From positions 4,252,631 to 4,316,630 of the forward strand of contig NC_051108.1 in NCBI RefSeq assembly GCF_901709675.1: a stretch of DNA of 64,000 nucleotides, read 5' to 3'. Below the pieces are notes generated by a model. It was not told the origin of the DNA, ran no database searches, and worked only from the letters and a program-made list of their open reading frames with translations. Positions 50,629 through 63,279 of the stretch are shown here, one piece after another (position 1 is the stretch's first letter; every line of letters begins with the position of its first letter). The position numbers and the translations under genes are program-made. Source of the stretch: Syngnathus acus. Lineage: Eukaryota; Chordata; Actinopteri; Syngnathiformes; Syngnathidae.

Positions 50629-51868
50629 TTTAACAATCTAAGATTTACCCACTTACTGCAGTGGGGGAGGTGGTCACTCTCCATATTGGAGGATCAAATG
50701 GTCTTCTCAGTTGGCTGAACTCTTCAACTTCTGATAACGTGCACATACATAGCCCTTGTGAGCTCCAGCTAAATCCCTCTGATAGTGTCTACGTACTTGC
50801 GCACATAAACACACACACAAAAAAAACGCCCGGTGAGACATGCTGCACTCGGCTGATAAAGTGCTTACACCTTTTTGACATCTCATTCGCTCGCCTCCTG
50901 CCCTTTTCTCACTCATGCATATGAGACTTCTCAGAGAGACAATGATTTAAATCAACACTAGTTGGCTGTAAGATATAAACTATATACGTTGAGAAAAATC
51001 AGTTCCTCATTGTGCCTGGCAAAAAAAAAAAAATCAGAAAAAAAAACACCTTATTGTACATTCTAGACCTTCTACTACTTATTCATGCATTTTGCAGCTC
51101 ATATTGATGTTGCAGCTATTTCCAGAGGTCTATTAGACAGATGGAAACAACAAAAGCGGTGCGAGAGAAACATGTTGCTATGGTAGCACCCAAATGAGTT
51201 TGATAATGAATAGATACAACCTGAAATATTTTAGTAGTAGTGATGTCACGTCTGTTCCAAAAACACACTAGGAGCCAACCAGGTGGCTTTTAAAGATGAC
51301 AAACTAAGTTAGATATTCTCAATCTGCTCCATTAATCACAGCAATCCACATTAATCAACACAGATTGATTTTTCCAATTACATTTTGGTTTCAAGTCTCA
51401 TTAGAGTCTCCAATGCTGACCATAAAGAGAACATCAAGGTGATTGGTGAGAAGCAAATCCTTTTTTTTGGTACACTTTTGTTCGTGTCGCTTTGGAAAAC
51501 AGTTGAGTTTAACTCGAGTTAATACCAGATAGACAACAATAGAACAAAATAGTGAAAATAATCTTTACTCCTTCAAGCACATCAAAAGGTTTCATGGTTT
51601 TCATCTGAGCAGCAGGGGAGCGAATCACCAGGCAGACTAAGCTCCGTGGCTCCCTTTCATGAATTTTCCAATACCGCTACACTTTTAATGAAGTCAAATT
51701 ACATTGAGGCTTCCAAGGAAAGACATTAATTCAATCCTAGCAGAAACTGGTTGGTCACTTTATACTGGTATGAATCCAAGAAAACATCTCCGTCCAGTCT
51801 TGCAATTTGACTTTGCAGAAAAATTTGAAATTCCTCCGTTAAACTGAATGAATAGTGTAAGGTGACCA

Positions 51869-51872
<4 letters not shown>

Positions 51873-51899
<27 letters not shown>
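51873..51899. repeat. poly-A run
   Basis: About 27 consecutive A. No SINE body was recognised beside it. Confidence 0.9.
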
Positions 51900-53350
51900 T
51901 GACCACAGCGCATCGATGCAAATTGGAGCCAACTGTCAAATACACGTTGTGACATCTCCAGGGAGCATGTGTAGCCTAATTTGCAAGCCGGTGAGGTGAC
52001 ACGTGGATGTGTCTGGGGAGGGAGAAGGAAAGGAGGGGCACACTGTGGCCTGTGGCACTGCTCCCTCGCTCTTTCAGTCTCTGCCTACGTTTCTGTCTCT
52101 GGAGATCTCTCTCAAGCCGTTCGTCCTCGCTTCCCCTTTAACTTTTCCGTATCCTTTCGCCTTTTAAATCCCCCATTGCTTCTGTTTCCTGTCCCATCTC
52201 GTTTGATGAGCAAGGTCGGAGGTGGTGGGGTGTAACGCTGATTTGCATAGGAATGCAAAGTGGGCTAACTACTGGTGCTTGGGAAAAAGGATGAACATAT
52301 GGATATTTTGTGGAAAGGGGGAAAAAATTGCGAATTGAAATGAATACAACATCGCCTTATTCCGAATACGGCTCGACTAGGGCGGAATTCATCACTCGCC
52401 AGCGACACGTCGTAATGAAGCTGTCGTTTGTCTGCCTAATGGCACCTAGGCTCCATCTGTCACTTGAAAAAACGCCGACATGCGGCATTCACCTTGCCAG
52501 CTCGTCTTTGCTGACAGAGAGCCACACGCGTGACCTTTGTCTCCCAGTGCGTGGATGTGTGTTTTCCCGGTGCTGCTAAATCTCTTAGCACGCCGCTACG
52601 CTCTCACCGCTAGTGCATGCCACTGCTCCAGTTTTGTTGGGTGCACTTTACATATGACCCGGTTGTCACGAAGCTAGGTGTGCGTCTTTCCAGTCGGACA
52701 GCTGGAGCTGAGCTCGCAGTCTGTCTTTCGGGAGCACTTCATGGCTTTTGCTTCTACTCCTGTGCCAAGGCCTAAAGGCGAACAGTTAACCTTGGGTATA
52801 TCGAGACCGCTATGCACCAAAACACACCCAAAGTCATATTCACATTGCTAGGTGTAATGAATTCCAAGAAGTAGACAACCACAAGTTATCTCGATTTTTT
52901 TTTTTTGTCAAGGATTCCTGCAAACAAGTGGTTGAACGCAATCGATAAAAGTGAGCAAGCTGGGAAATTTCATCAATTTTCACTATGAGCTGCACTCCGC
53001 ACACAAGTATAAATCTGAAATGCAGTAACTATAATGTGGTTTGCATTGACACTATCCAAGGGGGGCTAAAAATAATTTGGCCTTAGCCCAACAATACAGT
53101 ATATCTGTCAGGAATGTTATTGGTGACTAAGCACAAAGTACCCCCAAGTTAACACCTGTGAAATACGGTGGATATAAAAATATTAACTGCATTTCCCCTC
53201 ATTTAACATGAGATGTTGTAATGTTTATACCTAGCATTGCACAAATGTTATGAGATCAATTCTTGTCCCATGTGCTATCGTGAAGTTGACGTTTTAAAAG
53301 ATGCGTCTAGAAGCGAGATCACAGTGTGCCTGACATTTGACCGCTTAAGT

Positions 53351-53649
53351 CAGAGGTGTCAAACTCTTTTTTGCGGGCCGCATTGTAGTCATAGCTTCTT
53401 TCGGAGGGTTCATTATGATAAATGTATGAGCACCTCATATTGTATACAGTAAAAGCTACAAAACAAACTGACAAATAACTCATTTTCAAATCAGACGAGT
53501 CAAAACTGGTCAAATATTTAAAAAAATAGATATTATTAAAAGTGAAGACAATTTGCAATTCTAGTAATGACACAATTTGTCTTCGCGGGCCACATAAAAT
53601 GATGTGGCGGGCCGTATCTGGCCCCCGGGCCTTGAGTTTGACAATTGTG
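53351..53649. mobile_element. hAT-like MITE with perfect 8-bp target duplication
   Basis: It is flanked by GCTTAAGT at 53343-53350 and 53650-53657. It begins CAGAGGTGTCAAACTC and ends GTTTGACAATTGTG. It is inverted relative to 25845 and carries the same GATGTGGCGGGCCGTATCTG block. Confidence 0.93.
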
Positions 53650-54654
53650 GCTTAAGTCGTGCAAGTAAAACATCTTTAAAGTCTTCGTTCACAGATCTCA
53701 GCTTTATCAATGCTCACCAAATACCAGAGAAATTCAAAAAATAATTAGAGGGGAAAATAAAACACAGCTGCCCACACAATCATCCATGTCAAGAAGCCAC
53801 GCATTTTACATAAATGAACCCAAGGGATACAAGTTTTGCGTGTCCTTATTTCATCTACTTCCATATAAATTATCTGAGATATATATAAATAAATAATATT
53901 TTGCTCTTTTCCAGATTAGTAATATAGTACCTGGAAGTGTCAATGATGCCTCCTGTGGTGGGGAGGGGCTGAGCAGTCTGATTGGAGTGCTGGCCAAAAT
54001 TACGTGTGCTGCATCTATGTGGAGTTAACAGCAGCAGAGTAGTCTAACTGCTACTTAGGGATGTAAAAAAAAAAAAAAAAAGCATGCATAGAATTGACTC
54101 CACAAGTGCAAAAATATCAGAAGTTAGAATTTTAGGTTTGTCTTGATTGCTTCATGCAGGTATACTCGTGACACAGCATGCCATTCAAGTGCAATCAGCA
54201 CCGCAGTACAGTAAAATATACATCTTGCATGTTCATTTTCACTGTAATCTACATGATTATGTTCAGCCCACATGAATCCGATAAATTCTAAAAATACAAC
54301 AAACTTTAAAATACAGGAAACTTTTTCTCACAGGAATTGAGTAGGTTTTTGTAGAGTTCATTGGGAGGGTAACTCAAAATGAACTCGATAAACTCACCTG
54401 ACAGGTAGATGGATTGCTACTGTATAATTGTTTCAATGCTTGTTCAACTTGATAAATGTACAAAGAGAAAAGTTGAGAGAAATAATCAAAAATGATTAAC
54501 TAAAATGTCCCCACAGCATTGACAACAATATTTTCAAAGATTGAATCTTTAGATTTAGACTTTAAACCCACCATTATTCTAACTTGGAATAATATGTAGT
54601 TTAACATATTTGTGTAAAGGAAAGAAACTATTACGTAGGTCAAAATGTATTTCC

Positions 54655-54925
54655 ACTAGAGATGGGTGAATACCGATTCCAGGTATCGGTATCAGTACCG
54701 ATATGAGCCTTATCATTAGATATTGGTACTTGCGACGACGGCTAACGTCTTATGATAATTTTCCAATTAGGAATGACAAATTGGAAGTAGAGAGAATTGC
54801 CATTAATTTCATGCAATTTAAAAAATTGCCACATTGAATGTGTAGGGCTTTATTTCAAACTGTCATTGTTTATGGGGGTGATAATAGTGGTATCGGCACT
54901 TGGTATCGGGTTGGCAAATTGAATG
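54655..54925. repeat. TATCGGTA-type MITE remnant
   Basis: The left has CCAGGTATCGGTATCAGTAC, and the right has GGTATCGGCACTTGGTATCG. It is a recurring degenerate element, seen again at 58483-58735. Boundaries are approximate. Confidence 0.6.
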
Positions 54926-55881
54926 AATACGTTTAAATTTGTAAAGGTAGATGTCTGTGTTCCACTTAGTGCTATAAATTAAAATACAATAATTACAAAA
55001 GTCATAGAAAAACATTTATTTAAATTTAGTTGAGCATTAATATTTATCATTTGCAGTATATTGCTGCCACAAAACCTGTCTTAATGTCATTATCCCAACA
55101 ATTCAACTCTACTCATTTGTCATATTATTGAATGAACACAGTCAGAGGTTATAATTGCCAGCATCCTCCTCATCCTACTTCCATCCCGCCATAAACAAAT
55201 CAATGCTACCCTGACAAACAGCATCGCTAGCAACGTGCATCATGTTCTGATTAGCAGAGCGATAAGATGATGCGATGAGACATTGACCTCTAGACGAATC
55301 ATCAACACGTACTGTACTGTAAAAGTCAACGTGTACCTGCAAAGCTGCACCTGGCATGCATACTAAAAAGATACAAAACTGGCCAAGACCGGCTAACTGC
55401 ATTTAACATCTAGATTTAAAAATATGCAAGTGAGGGGACCAGGGTGGTTGTGGCAGGAGATTTTGGGGGGTTGGTCTCACTCTAAGAAAGCCCAAGCCAC
55501 TTTCATTTTGCATCTTCAATTTACACAGGGGAAATAGCACCATGAGGGTAGCACTATCTGAAACGAGAGTTAATGATATGATAATAGATGAATTTCACCT
55601 TGAGGTCATTCAACAATTATCTTCTTGTCAATGTAAGAGCTCATCTTAAAATTGAGCTGCGGCCTTCAGCTGCTCTTAAGAAAGATGTGTTATGGAACAA
55701 GTGAACACTGTACTGTATGAAAGAACACGGTACATGTATACACAAATTGTTTTTATACTGCAAGACACTAATCTCAAATTAATTATGGTAAATAGATCTT
55801 TTAAAAAGAGCTTAAATTGATTGCAGTATTTTTTTTTTTCAAATTTATATGTAACATCGCGATGAAAACTTAATTGTGACA

Positions 55882-56275
55882 GGAGTACTGAAACTCACTT
55901 TTGTCGCGGGCCGCATCGTAGTCATAGTCGAGAGGCCATTATGACTGTCAACCTAAATAAATGTTTCTTTCGAAGAGGCCATTCGGACTGTCAACCTATA
56001 TAAATGTATGAACTTCTCATATTTTATATAGTATAGGCTACACAACAAACTGATAATTAGTTTCGAAATAAGAGACGAGTAAAAACTGTTCAAATTTTAA
56101 AAAAAGATGAATGCTAATAAAAATTGCTAGAAACATTTATATTTTTTAAAAGTGAAGACAATTTGCAATTTTAGGAGTGACACATAAAACCGATGCACGA
56201 TTTGTCTTCGCGGGCCAAATATAATTATACTGCGGGCCAAATTTGGCCCGTGGGCCAGAGTTTGACACCCCTATC
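55882..56275. mobile_element. hAT-like MITE, long diverged copy
   Basis: It starts near CAGGAGTACTGAAACTCAC and ends GAGTTTGACACCCCTA. It is longer than the other copies because a GGCCATTATGACTGTCAACC segment is partly duplicated (55930 and 55977). No convincing target duplication was found. Confidence 0.8.
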
Positions 56276-57285
56276 TTAAAGCATTACTTGCAAATTCAAA
56301 AAGGATCTGAGATAGTGATGACATATATTTGTCAAGAGAAATTCAGCACATTTTTTTAACGTGTCGCATGAACCTCAATGGCAAATTGCCCAGTTACTAA
56401 TGAATATTACTTTATATTAAAACACAACTAATGCATTAGCAGTATGATGAACTTGTGGACAGGTCAGACAATTAAAAGACTCCGTTTCCTCACTCCAATA
56501 TCCCCGTTCAACTGCAACCTGATGGAGTCAAGACTTACCAACCACACACTAAATCGACATCCTCCTTTATGCATGGTGAGTTCTCACTTGCAACGCAGTT
56601 ACAAGGCAGCAGGAGAAAAAAGGATGGGAGGGGGGAGGGCAGAGGAGCAGATGCTTTTGACAGTGTGCGGGCAATAAGGGTCACTATGACTGAGAAAGAA
56701 ATCAGCTATGCTTCAACACACAAGCACTTGTGTGCGCACATGCAAAACCTTGAGTGAGTAATGGGCTGGCAAAAAGGGCCTAGGGCCAACCTCACTGACA
56801 CACAGACTCAGCACACACTATAGGGAATAACGGAAATGTAAATAATCATCGTCACTGTCACCTCAAAATTTACTAAAATGTAAAAAACTAAGTGACACAT
56901 GACCTCAGCTCATAAAGACTCAGGTGAAGTTGCAGGGAAAAAAGAATGTCCTGGCACGCTCAGCCATTTTCTCCCATGCTACGATGGCACATATGACATC
57001 CCAGCATGCTCCCCCCCTGAGCTTGCCTCAAAAATGCACGCAAAGCCTTTCAAAAGCATTACGCCACCGACGGAAGACACGTTTATTGCGTCGGACACTT
57101 TGGTGAGAAGATGGTTTGATTCGCAAGAGCGCTGGCCGTGCGTGGGGCTCATGTTGCTGTGGAGACATTTCAAGAAGTGGGGCACAAGAGCGAGGGCACG
57201 CTGAAGTAAACAAGGTTTGAAAATAGCCTGCGATAAAACAGGCATGGCATGTTTTTCCTTTGGAGCACCTGGACGCTGCAACACA

Positions 57286-57662
57286 TACCGTATTTTCCGC
57301 ACTATAAGGCGCACCGGATTATAAGGCGCACCTTCAATGAATGGCCCATTTTAAAACGTTATCCATATATAAGGCGCACCGGATTATAAGGCGCATAGAA
57401 TAAATAACTCAACCGTGCTCAAATGCTATCACAATATAGTAACACTCGAAATAGTGAAAACAATAATGTATCAATAACTCAACGTTGCTCAAACGTTAAT
57501 ATCACACAACACACAAAATAAACACGTAAAGCTTACTTTAATAAATTAGTCCTCATTCCCGAATCCATATTGGTCCATATATAAGGCGTACTGGATTATA
57601 AGGCGCACTTTTGAGAAAATTGGAGGTTTTTAGGTGCGCCTTATAGTGTGGAAAATACGGTA
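57286..57662. mobile_element. TA-MITE, long-core subfamily
   Basis: It is complete, inverted relative to 1783. The interior has ATAACTCAACGTTGCTCAAA. Confidence 0.88.
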
Positions 57663-57933
57663 CATGACAAAGAGTTTGTAATATGTCATTAGAACTAAGA
57701 TAACCAAATGCCAACACTCTGGTGTGCATGGACGTCAGGTCCGACATGTATCGGGCATCTCCAGACCGACAGCAGTCTGCTTGAATTACTTTCACAGTTA
57801 CAGTGATGCATTTGACCCAAGTTGTTTATCACAGCCGTGAGAGGACACCAACACTGCTACACACACATTTAAAAAAAACACACACATGTTCACCATGACA
57901 CATTCCACTATTTCCTCTGTGACACATGAGGGA

Positions 57934-57948
57934 GGGGGGGGGGGGGGG
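57934..57948. repeat. poly-G run
   Basis: 15 consecutive G. A similar G run is at 47400-47413. Confidence 0.85.
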
Positions 57949-58482
57949 TGTCTGTGGAAGAGCGGCTGTAATTGGGTCCCTTGTCAACCAGCAAATTCAT
58001 GTCAGCATTGGTCACATGGGATAGTATTCTAAATGGCATCAGTGTCCTACTTTGCAGGTATGTGCATTTGCACGTGTGTGCATGTGTGAACTGAGACCTA
58101 AAAAGTATAAATGAAATGGATCTTTTAAAAAATAATGTCAAACTGATATTAAACAATATTTGCAACCTATGGGATCAAATTTCAACATTTGATTCGGTCA
58201 CACGAACAATAAACAAGGTAAGGATAAAACTATCCGACGTGAATCTAATCAAGAATTACTCATCATTCAGACCTTTAGATAATAAATACAAACCATTCGA
58301 GAAATGTCATGTTTTGTCTCGATGACTCACTTCGTTTGAAACGCTGCTCAAATTACCCGCGTGTATCGTGATACGGGCTAATCAAATTGTTAATTGCGCA
58401 AAAAGTGTGAACGAACCCAACAGTAGGATTAAGATGTACAAAGTGTGCTGATTAAGATTTAATTATGCACAGCAAAGGGTCA

Positions 58483-58735
58483 TGGTATCGGTACTTGCCA
58501 TGTTGGCCGATACCAATATCACCTATTGTGGGTGTTTTATAATCACGAACAAGAAAAATAGAACATTTCCATTAATTTTGAGGAAAACTGCTGTATCAGG
58601 ATATAAAGGTCTTTAAAAAATTTTTAAAAAATCAGATTTTATGCATCAAAAGCACAATTGGTATTGTTGCTTGGTATCGGTATCAATGACTATCCAGGAA
58701 TTGAGTACTTGAGCATCGGTCTGATATCACAACAT
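58483..58735. repeat. TATCGGTA-type MITE remnant
   Basis: The left has ATGGTATCGGTACTTGCC, and the right has TTGGTATCGGTATCAATGAC. It is similar in layout to 54655-54925. Boundaries are approximate. Confidence 0.55.
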
Positions 58736-60301
58736 GCCTTAAGGCTTTGACTCCACTGCCTGTTGGTACAATCCAGTTCTACGAGTTCCATCTGAGATTG
58801 TTGCGTAATGAAACAACATGACAATGACTGCAGGCATCAAACTCTGGAAATAGCTAGAAAAGCAAAGTACGAGAACCGCGCAAGATGGCCTGTGAAAAAC
58901 AGCCGAAGAGCTTAAAGTGAGAAGATGATACTTAGCAGGGAGATGATGACGATCACGCATTTGGTCAGCGTCATTTTTAACACTGTAGTATTAGAGTGTT
59001 ATGGCTGACGTCAGAATCCGGGTCGTTCCCCTGCTTTGGTGTCTTTCCCTCCCAGCTCCCAAAACGGGAAACACACTCCGATATAAGTAACGGAAAATTA
59101 TGCAACGTGCTGTCAGAGCAGATTTGCTCCAAAAGAAAAAGTTTTTTTGGCTAAGAAAAGAAAGCACGTGCTTATGAAACGCTTGGCTGCAAAGGTACAA
59201 TCGAGGATGTCGCGCTACCGTCGTACATCACCTTAGCCAGGTTGTCTTTCGGGAACTTTTGCGGGCATTAAATATCCAAGATCTCCTGCATGGTTCATTA
59301 ACACAGCCAGGAACAAAATAGGGTTGTAAAGTGAGCATGGTTAGTTGTAAGGGCTAGTTTGTATTAAAAAGTTTGAAATTGCTTTTATTGGAAAAAAAAA
59401 AAATAGTATAACATGAATGAGGACTCGAGTTTCCCACCTACCTGCTTTACAAATAATAAATACTAATTACCAATATTGTCTCTCAATGTAAAAAAAGCAG
59501 AGGCTTGCAACAGAATGAGTCCAACTCATAATCTTTTATGCTGCAGCCAGGACGGAAAGTTTATCGTTTGTACTTGCTCATGCAATTGAGTGCAAAGTGA
59601 GAATGCTGTCTGCCTCTGACAAATTACTTCGATTTGGGTGGCCTTCGAAACATATCCGCCGCACTGCAAAAGTTTATCAACCTGCAGAGGCGGCAAAGAT
59701 AGGAGAGGCTGATGAGAACCTGCAACCTCTTCTTGTGCTTTCCAGATATACACAAGCAGGTAACAACGTAAAATTCACATGCACCTTGAATATTGAGATG
59801 CTAGCTAACACATGACAAGTAGCTGCCCTAAACCTAAATTCTGGCAAGGCGTTCAAAGTATTGATTGGATGATTTCTACGTGTAGCCGGGGCTCCTGAAA
59901 TGTGTCCCGGAATAAGTGTTGATGGATGCGTCTGCAGCCGGGCTCTCAGTCAGCGAGAGGGAAAGGCGGCTCCTGGGAACGCTCCAGCAGTCTCAAGGTT
60001 ATGCGCCTGGCACCAAAACAGATGGACGCCCCTCATCGTAACGCTCTGTAATGTCCGTAGCTCAATCATTCCTCCCCTCTCTCTTTCGCAATAGAACATT
60101 TCCCATGCTTGCTGAAAGAGGCTGGACATCAAGAGATGAATTGTATCGAATGTTTCCACAAGCCTGTTTTTATTTATCCCACCTCTACCGATAGGAAATC
60201 ATTCACTAGTTATGTTTGGGTTAAAGGCTCAACACACTATGGATGTATTTAACTTTTATTCTTCCATTGAATTAAATGGCAGAGTAATAAATCGTTTAGA
60301 T

Positions 60302-60614
60302 CAGGGGTGTCAAACTCTTTTTTTTCGCGGGCCGCAATGTAGTCATAGATTCTTTCGGAGGGCCATCCCAAATAAATGTATGAGCACCTCATATTATATA
60401 CAGTAAAAGCTACAAAACAAACTGACAAATAACTCCTTTTCAAATCAGACGAGTAAAAACTGGTCAAATATTTAAAAAAAAAAGATATTAAAAGTGAAGA
60501 CAATTTGCAATTCTAGTAATGACACGAATTTAATGCACAATTCGTCTTCCCGGGCCACATAAAATGATGTGGCGGGCCGTATCTGGTCCCCGGGCCTTGA
60601 GTTTGCCACCTGTG
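60302..60614. mobile_element. hAT-like MITE with perfect 8-bp target duplication
   Basis: GTTTAGAT lies on both sides (60294-60301 and 60615-60622). It begins CAGGGGTGTCAAACTC and ends GAGTTTGCCACCTGTG. It is close in sequence to 53351. Confidence 0.93.
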
Positions 60615-61767
60615 GTTTAGATTATCATTTTCAGGGTCACAGCACACTACAACTTGGACTGCTCACCAATTAAAAAAAAAAAGGTGAAACATGGCAAGAG
60701 CATTAAATGATTTAAAAGCAAATAAAAGTTTTTGGAATGAATCCAGTTGTGCACTGGTCAGTCACTGCTGTGAGGCTAAAAATGGGGCGAACGTGCTCAA
60801 ATTGAGATGAGCCAGTTAAAAGACGATTTTTGCCTATCTGCAGGCAACTAATGGATGCAGCACTGGACCCCCACATAGAGTCCATTACAGTCGTCCTACT
60901 GGGTAGGGGCAAAGTTATGGACTACTGTTTCAAAGCACTGCCTTGCAAGAATTGGTTTGACTGCTGCTACAAGTGAAAACATAAGGGGACTTAGAACTGA
61001 GCCTCTCACTGGAGGTGAGCATCACTAAAGTCAACCGTGCAAACCCACTACTTAAAAAAATAAATAAAAATAAAACTGGCTGTTACACTTAAATGAAAAA
61101 CAGCAGTTCCTACTTTTCTGAGAAGCCTTTCTACAAGATTGAGTGCATTAGATTTTTTTTTAATCCACTCATCTCTCCTCCAACACCAAAATCGGCTTAG
61201 CATGCATTTATGGATCTTGCTTCATGCACTTTGAACAAAAAAAGTCCCTTTCCAGACTATTTCTAAAAAAAAAAAAGGACATTTAAAAAAAAAACAATGG
61301 TACTGACTGGTACAAGAATTGACTTCCCAGCATCTTTAATGGAAAATGTAAATTCCCCGAACCTCTGAAACTGTACTGTTGGTCGCTGACATAAGCGATC
61401 TTCATCTTCATCAACGATCTAACTGTATGATGCAGCTAGTGTACGGCGAGTTTAATAAAGCCTCATTATGCATCAATGCGTACGTACACTTCCTGACAAC
61501 TCAAGATTTATTGTATAATAACAAAGGTTCATGATAACGACATCCGTACAAGCAGAATCAATAACTGTCAGCGTTAGTTTACTGGTTCTGTGCTCTGTCT
61601 TCCTCTTTGTTTACCACGTCCCTGACTGGGTAAACAATGCTGTGACCTTTGCAGTGATAATTCAGTTACATAAGTTGAGTAATTGCTCTGGATGTGGAAG
61701 GGAAGAGAAGTCCCTGCCACTTTTGTTTTTCCGACCGCTCCCATGTGGCTTAAATGTAATTCTGAAG

Positions 61768-62072
61768 TACCGTATTTTCCGCACTATAAGGCGCACCGGA
61801 TTATAAGGCGCACCTTCAATGAATGGCCCATTTTAAAACTTTGTCCATATATAAGGCGCGCCGGATTATAAGGCGCACCTTCAATGAATGGCCCATTTTA
61901 AAACTTTGTCCATATATAAGATATATATACGTTTGGCCCACGGGCCGGACTTTGGACACGCCTGCTGTAGTGGCTCAATATTGGTCCATATATAAGGCGC
62001 ACCTGATTATAAGGCGGCTTTTGAGAAAATTGGAGGTTTTTAGGTGCGCCTTATAGTGCGGAAACTACGGTA
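61768..62072. mobile_element. TA-MITE, composite subfamily
   Basis: It is complete with TACCGTATTTTCCGCACTAT ends. The interior is GTTTGGCCCACGGGCCGGAC. The open frames here that read IIRRTFNEWPILKLCPYI are translations of the repeat blocks, not a gene. Confidence 0.88.
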
Positions 62073-63159
62073 GTCATGTAATCTGACAGTTTCTTGCCAA
62101 AATCAGTGATGGGTATGCAATGACACAGAGTGGGAGGACTATTATAAACTCAGTGAGCCAAGTGGGCACAAAACCCTAAAATCTTGCTTTGTGTCTTCTT
62201 CTCGTGAGTAACACATCCACAATCGCAAAGCGGGGCCCACACATAAGGAATAAAAAATCGGAGCGTAGAATGTTCCTGGCTGCTTCGATTTACTCCACAC
62301 GTTCAGCCACCTAGAGCGCTCTTGCCTGCAACGAAGGGACCCTTTACTGGCAAAAATGTTCATAGGATGGATGGAGTCAGGGAAGCAGACAATTACTGCC
62401 ATTTGCTGCCAGGCTATTAGGGAGGAGGGGGCGGAGAGTGAAGCTACAGTGCACCCCTACACTGCTAATTAGAAACCCTCTCAAAGCAATGTGCTCAGTG
62501 AATAAAAAGCCAGAAAGCAAACACGCAAGACAAAATATGCCTCTTATCATCCACATTTGATACGTATTTGCTGAATTTGACTAAAAATAATAAGGTGTTG
62601 CAGTAAATTTGATTTGGTTTTTACTGTCATCTTGCAATTTATCCCGGAGAGTGAATGAGCCATGGGGACACACTTGGGACGGGTAGAGCAAGAAGCCTGA
62701 ACAAGAGACGAGGCAGTGGAGGAAAGTAGCAGGAAATCTGATTTCATGCTCCAGGGATTGTATCTCATTTTCTCTCAGCACCGAGGGACAGTGTGCAGTC
62801 CTGCATATGCATTTAGTGCCCCCTGGTGGTGACACACCGAAAAGCCAGACTTGAATTCAGCTACTATGCATGTTTTTTTTTTTTCAAGTGAGAAGAAGCC
62901 AAATCCACACAGGAACATCAAAAATAGGAATCAAACCATCTTATCAGTCCAACAGAGATTCAAGCTCCTTAATTACAATAAAAGCTGAGACTGTCAGCAG
63001 ATCTAAATATTTCTCTTTATACTTCAAAAAAAATATGTGCACATTAGAAACTCTTTCCAAACACTCCAAAGGCCTCAGATGTTTATGAGTGTCTTTGTGC
63101 AATCCACAAAGATCTGCAATCGCGGTTTTGAAGGTAAAGTAGAACAAGGCAGTACTCAC

Positions 63160-63279
63160 GGTCATTGCAATGAGTCCCTGAATAAGACGTCATGGAGCAG
63201 TCGCAAGTGAAGTTCTCCCACTGTTGGATGCACACACCCATGTTGGCACAGGAGTCCTCCTGGCAGGTGGTGCTCGGGC
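63160..63279 (-). CDS. nrxn3: neurexin-3 alpha, third EGF-like domain exon
   Basis: This 120-bp exon has a TTTGCAG acceptor on its high side and a CC/GTGAGT donor on its low side. It encodes about 40 residues beginning [17 protein letters not shown] and ending SGTHCND. Six cysteines are spaced as in an EGF-like module. This is the EGF repeat between LNS5 and LNS6 of alpha-neurexins, an extracellular spacer. It starts two bases into a codon (G|GC) and ends one base into a codon. Joining to the exon at 25101 makes [10 protein letters not shown], the expected alpha junction. Only alpha transcripts use it, because the beta promoter lies downstream. Identity is secure; the 3-type assignment comes from the LNS6 exons. 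Confidence 0.93.

Larger units (their letters stand above)
43331..63159 (-). other. nrxn3 alpha intron upstream of the beta promoter
   Basis: This is about 19.8 kb without recognised exons. It holds six TA-MITEs, three hAT-like MITEs, two TATCGGTA-type remnants, a 75-bp tandem duplication and several homopolymer runs, listed separately. Confidence 0.7.

Noticed and set aside
51873-51899. Poly-A run considered as a retroposon tail
   Set aside because: No SINE or LINE body, promoter boxes or target duplication was recognised beside it.
61683-62056. Open frames reading IIRRTFNEWPILKLCPYI, also near 8972 and 57553
   Set aside because: They are translations of the TA-MITE repeat blocks and recur wherever the element does. 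There is no independent coding evidence.
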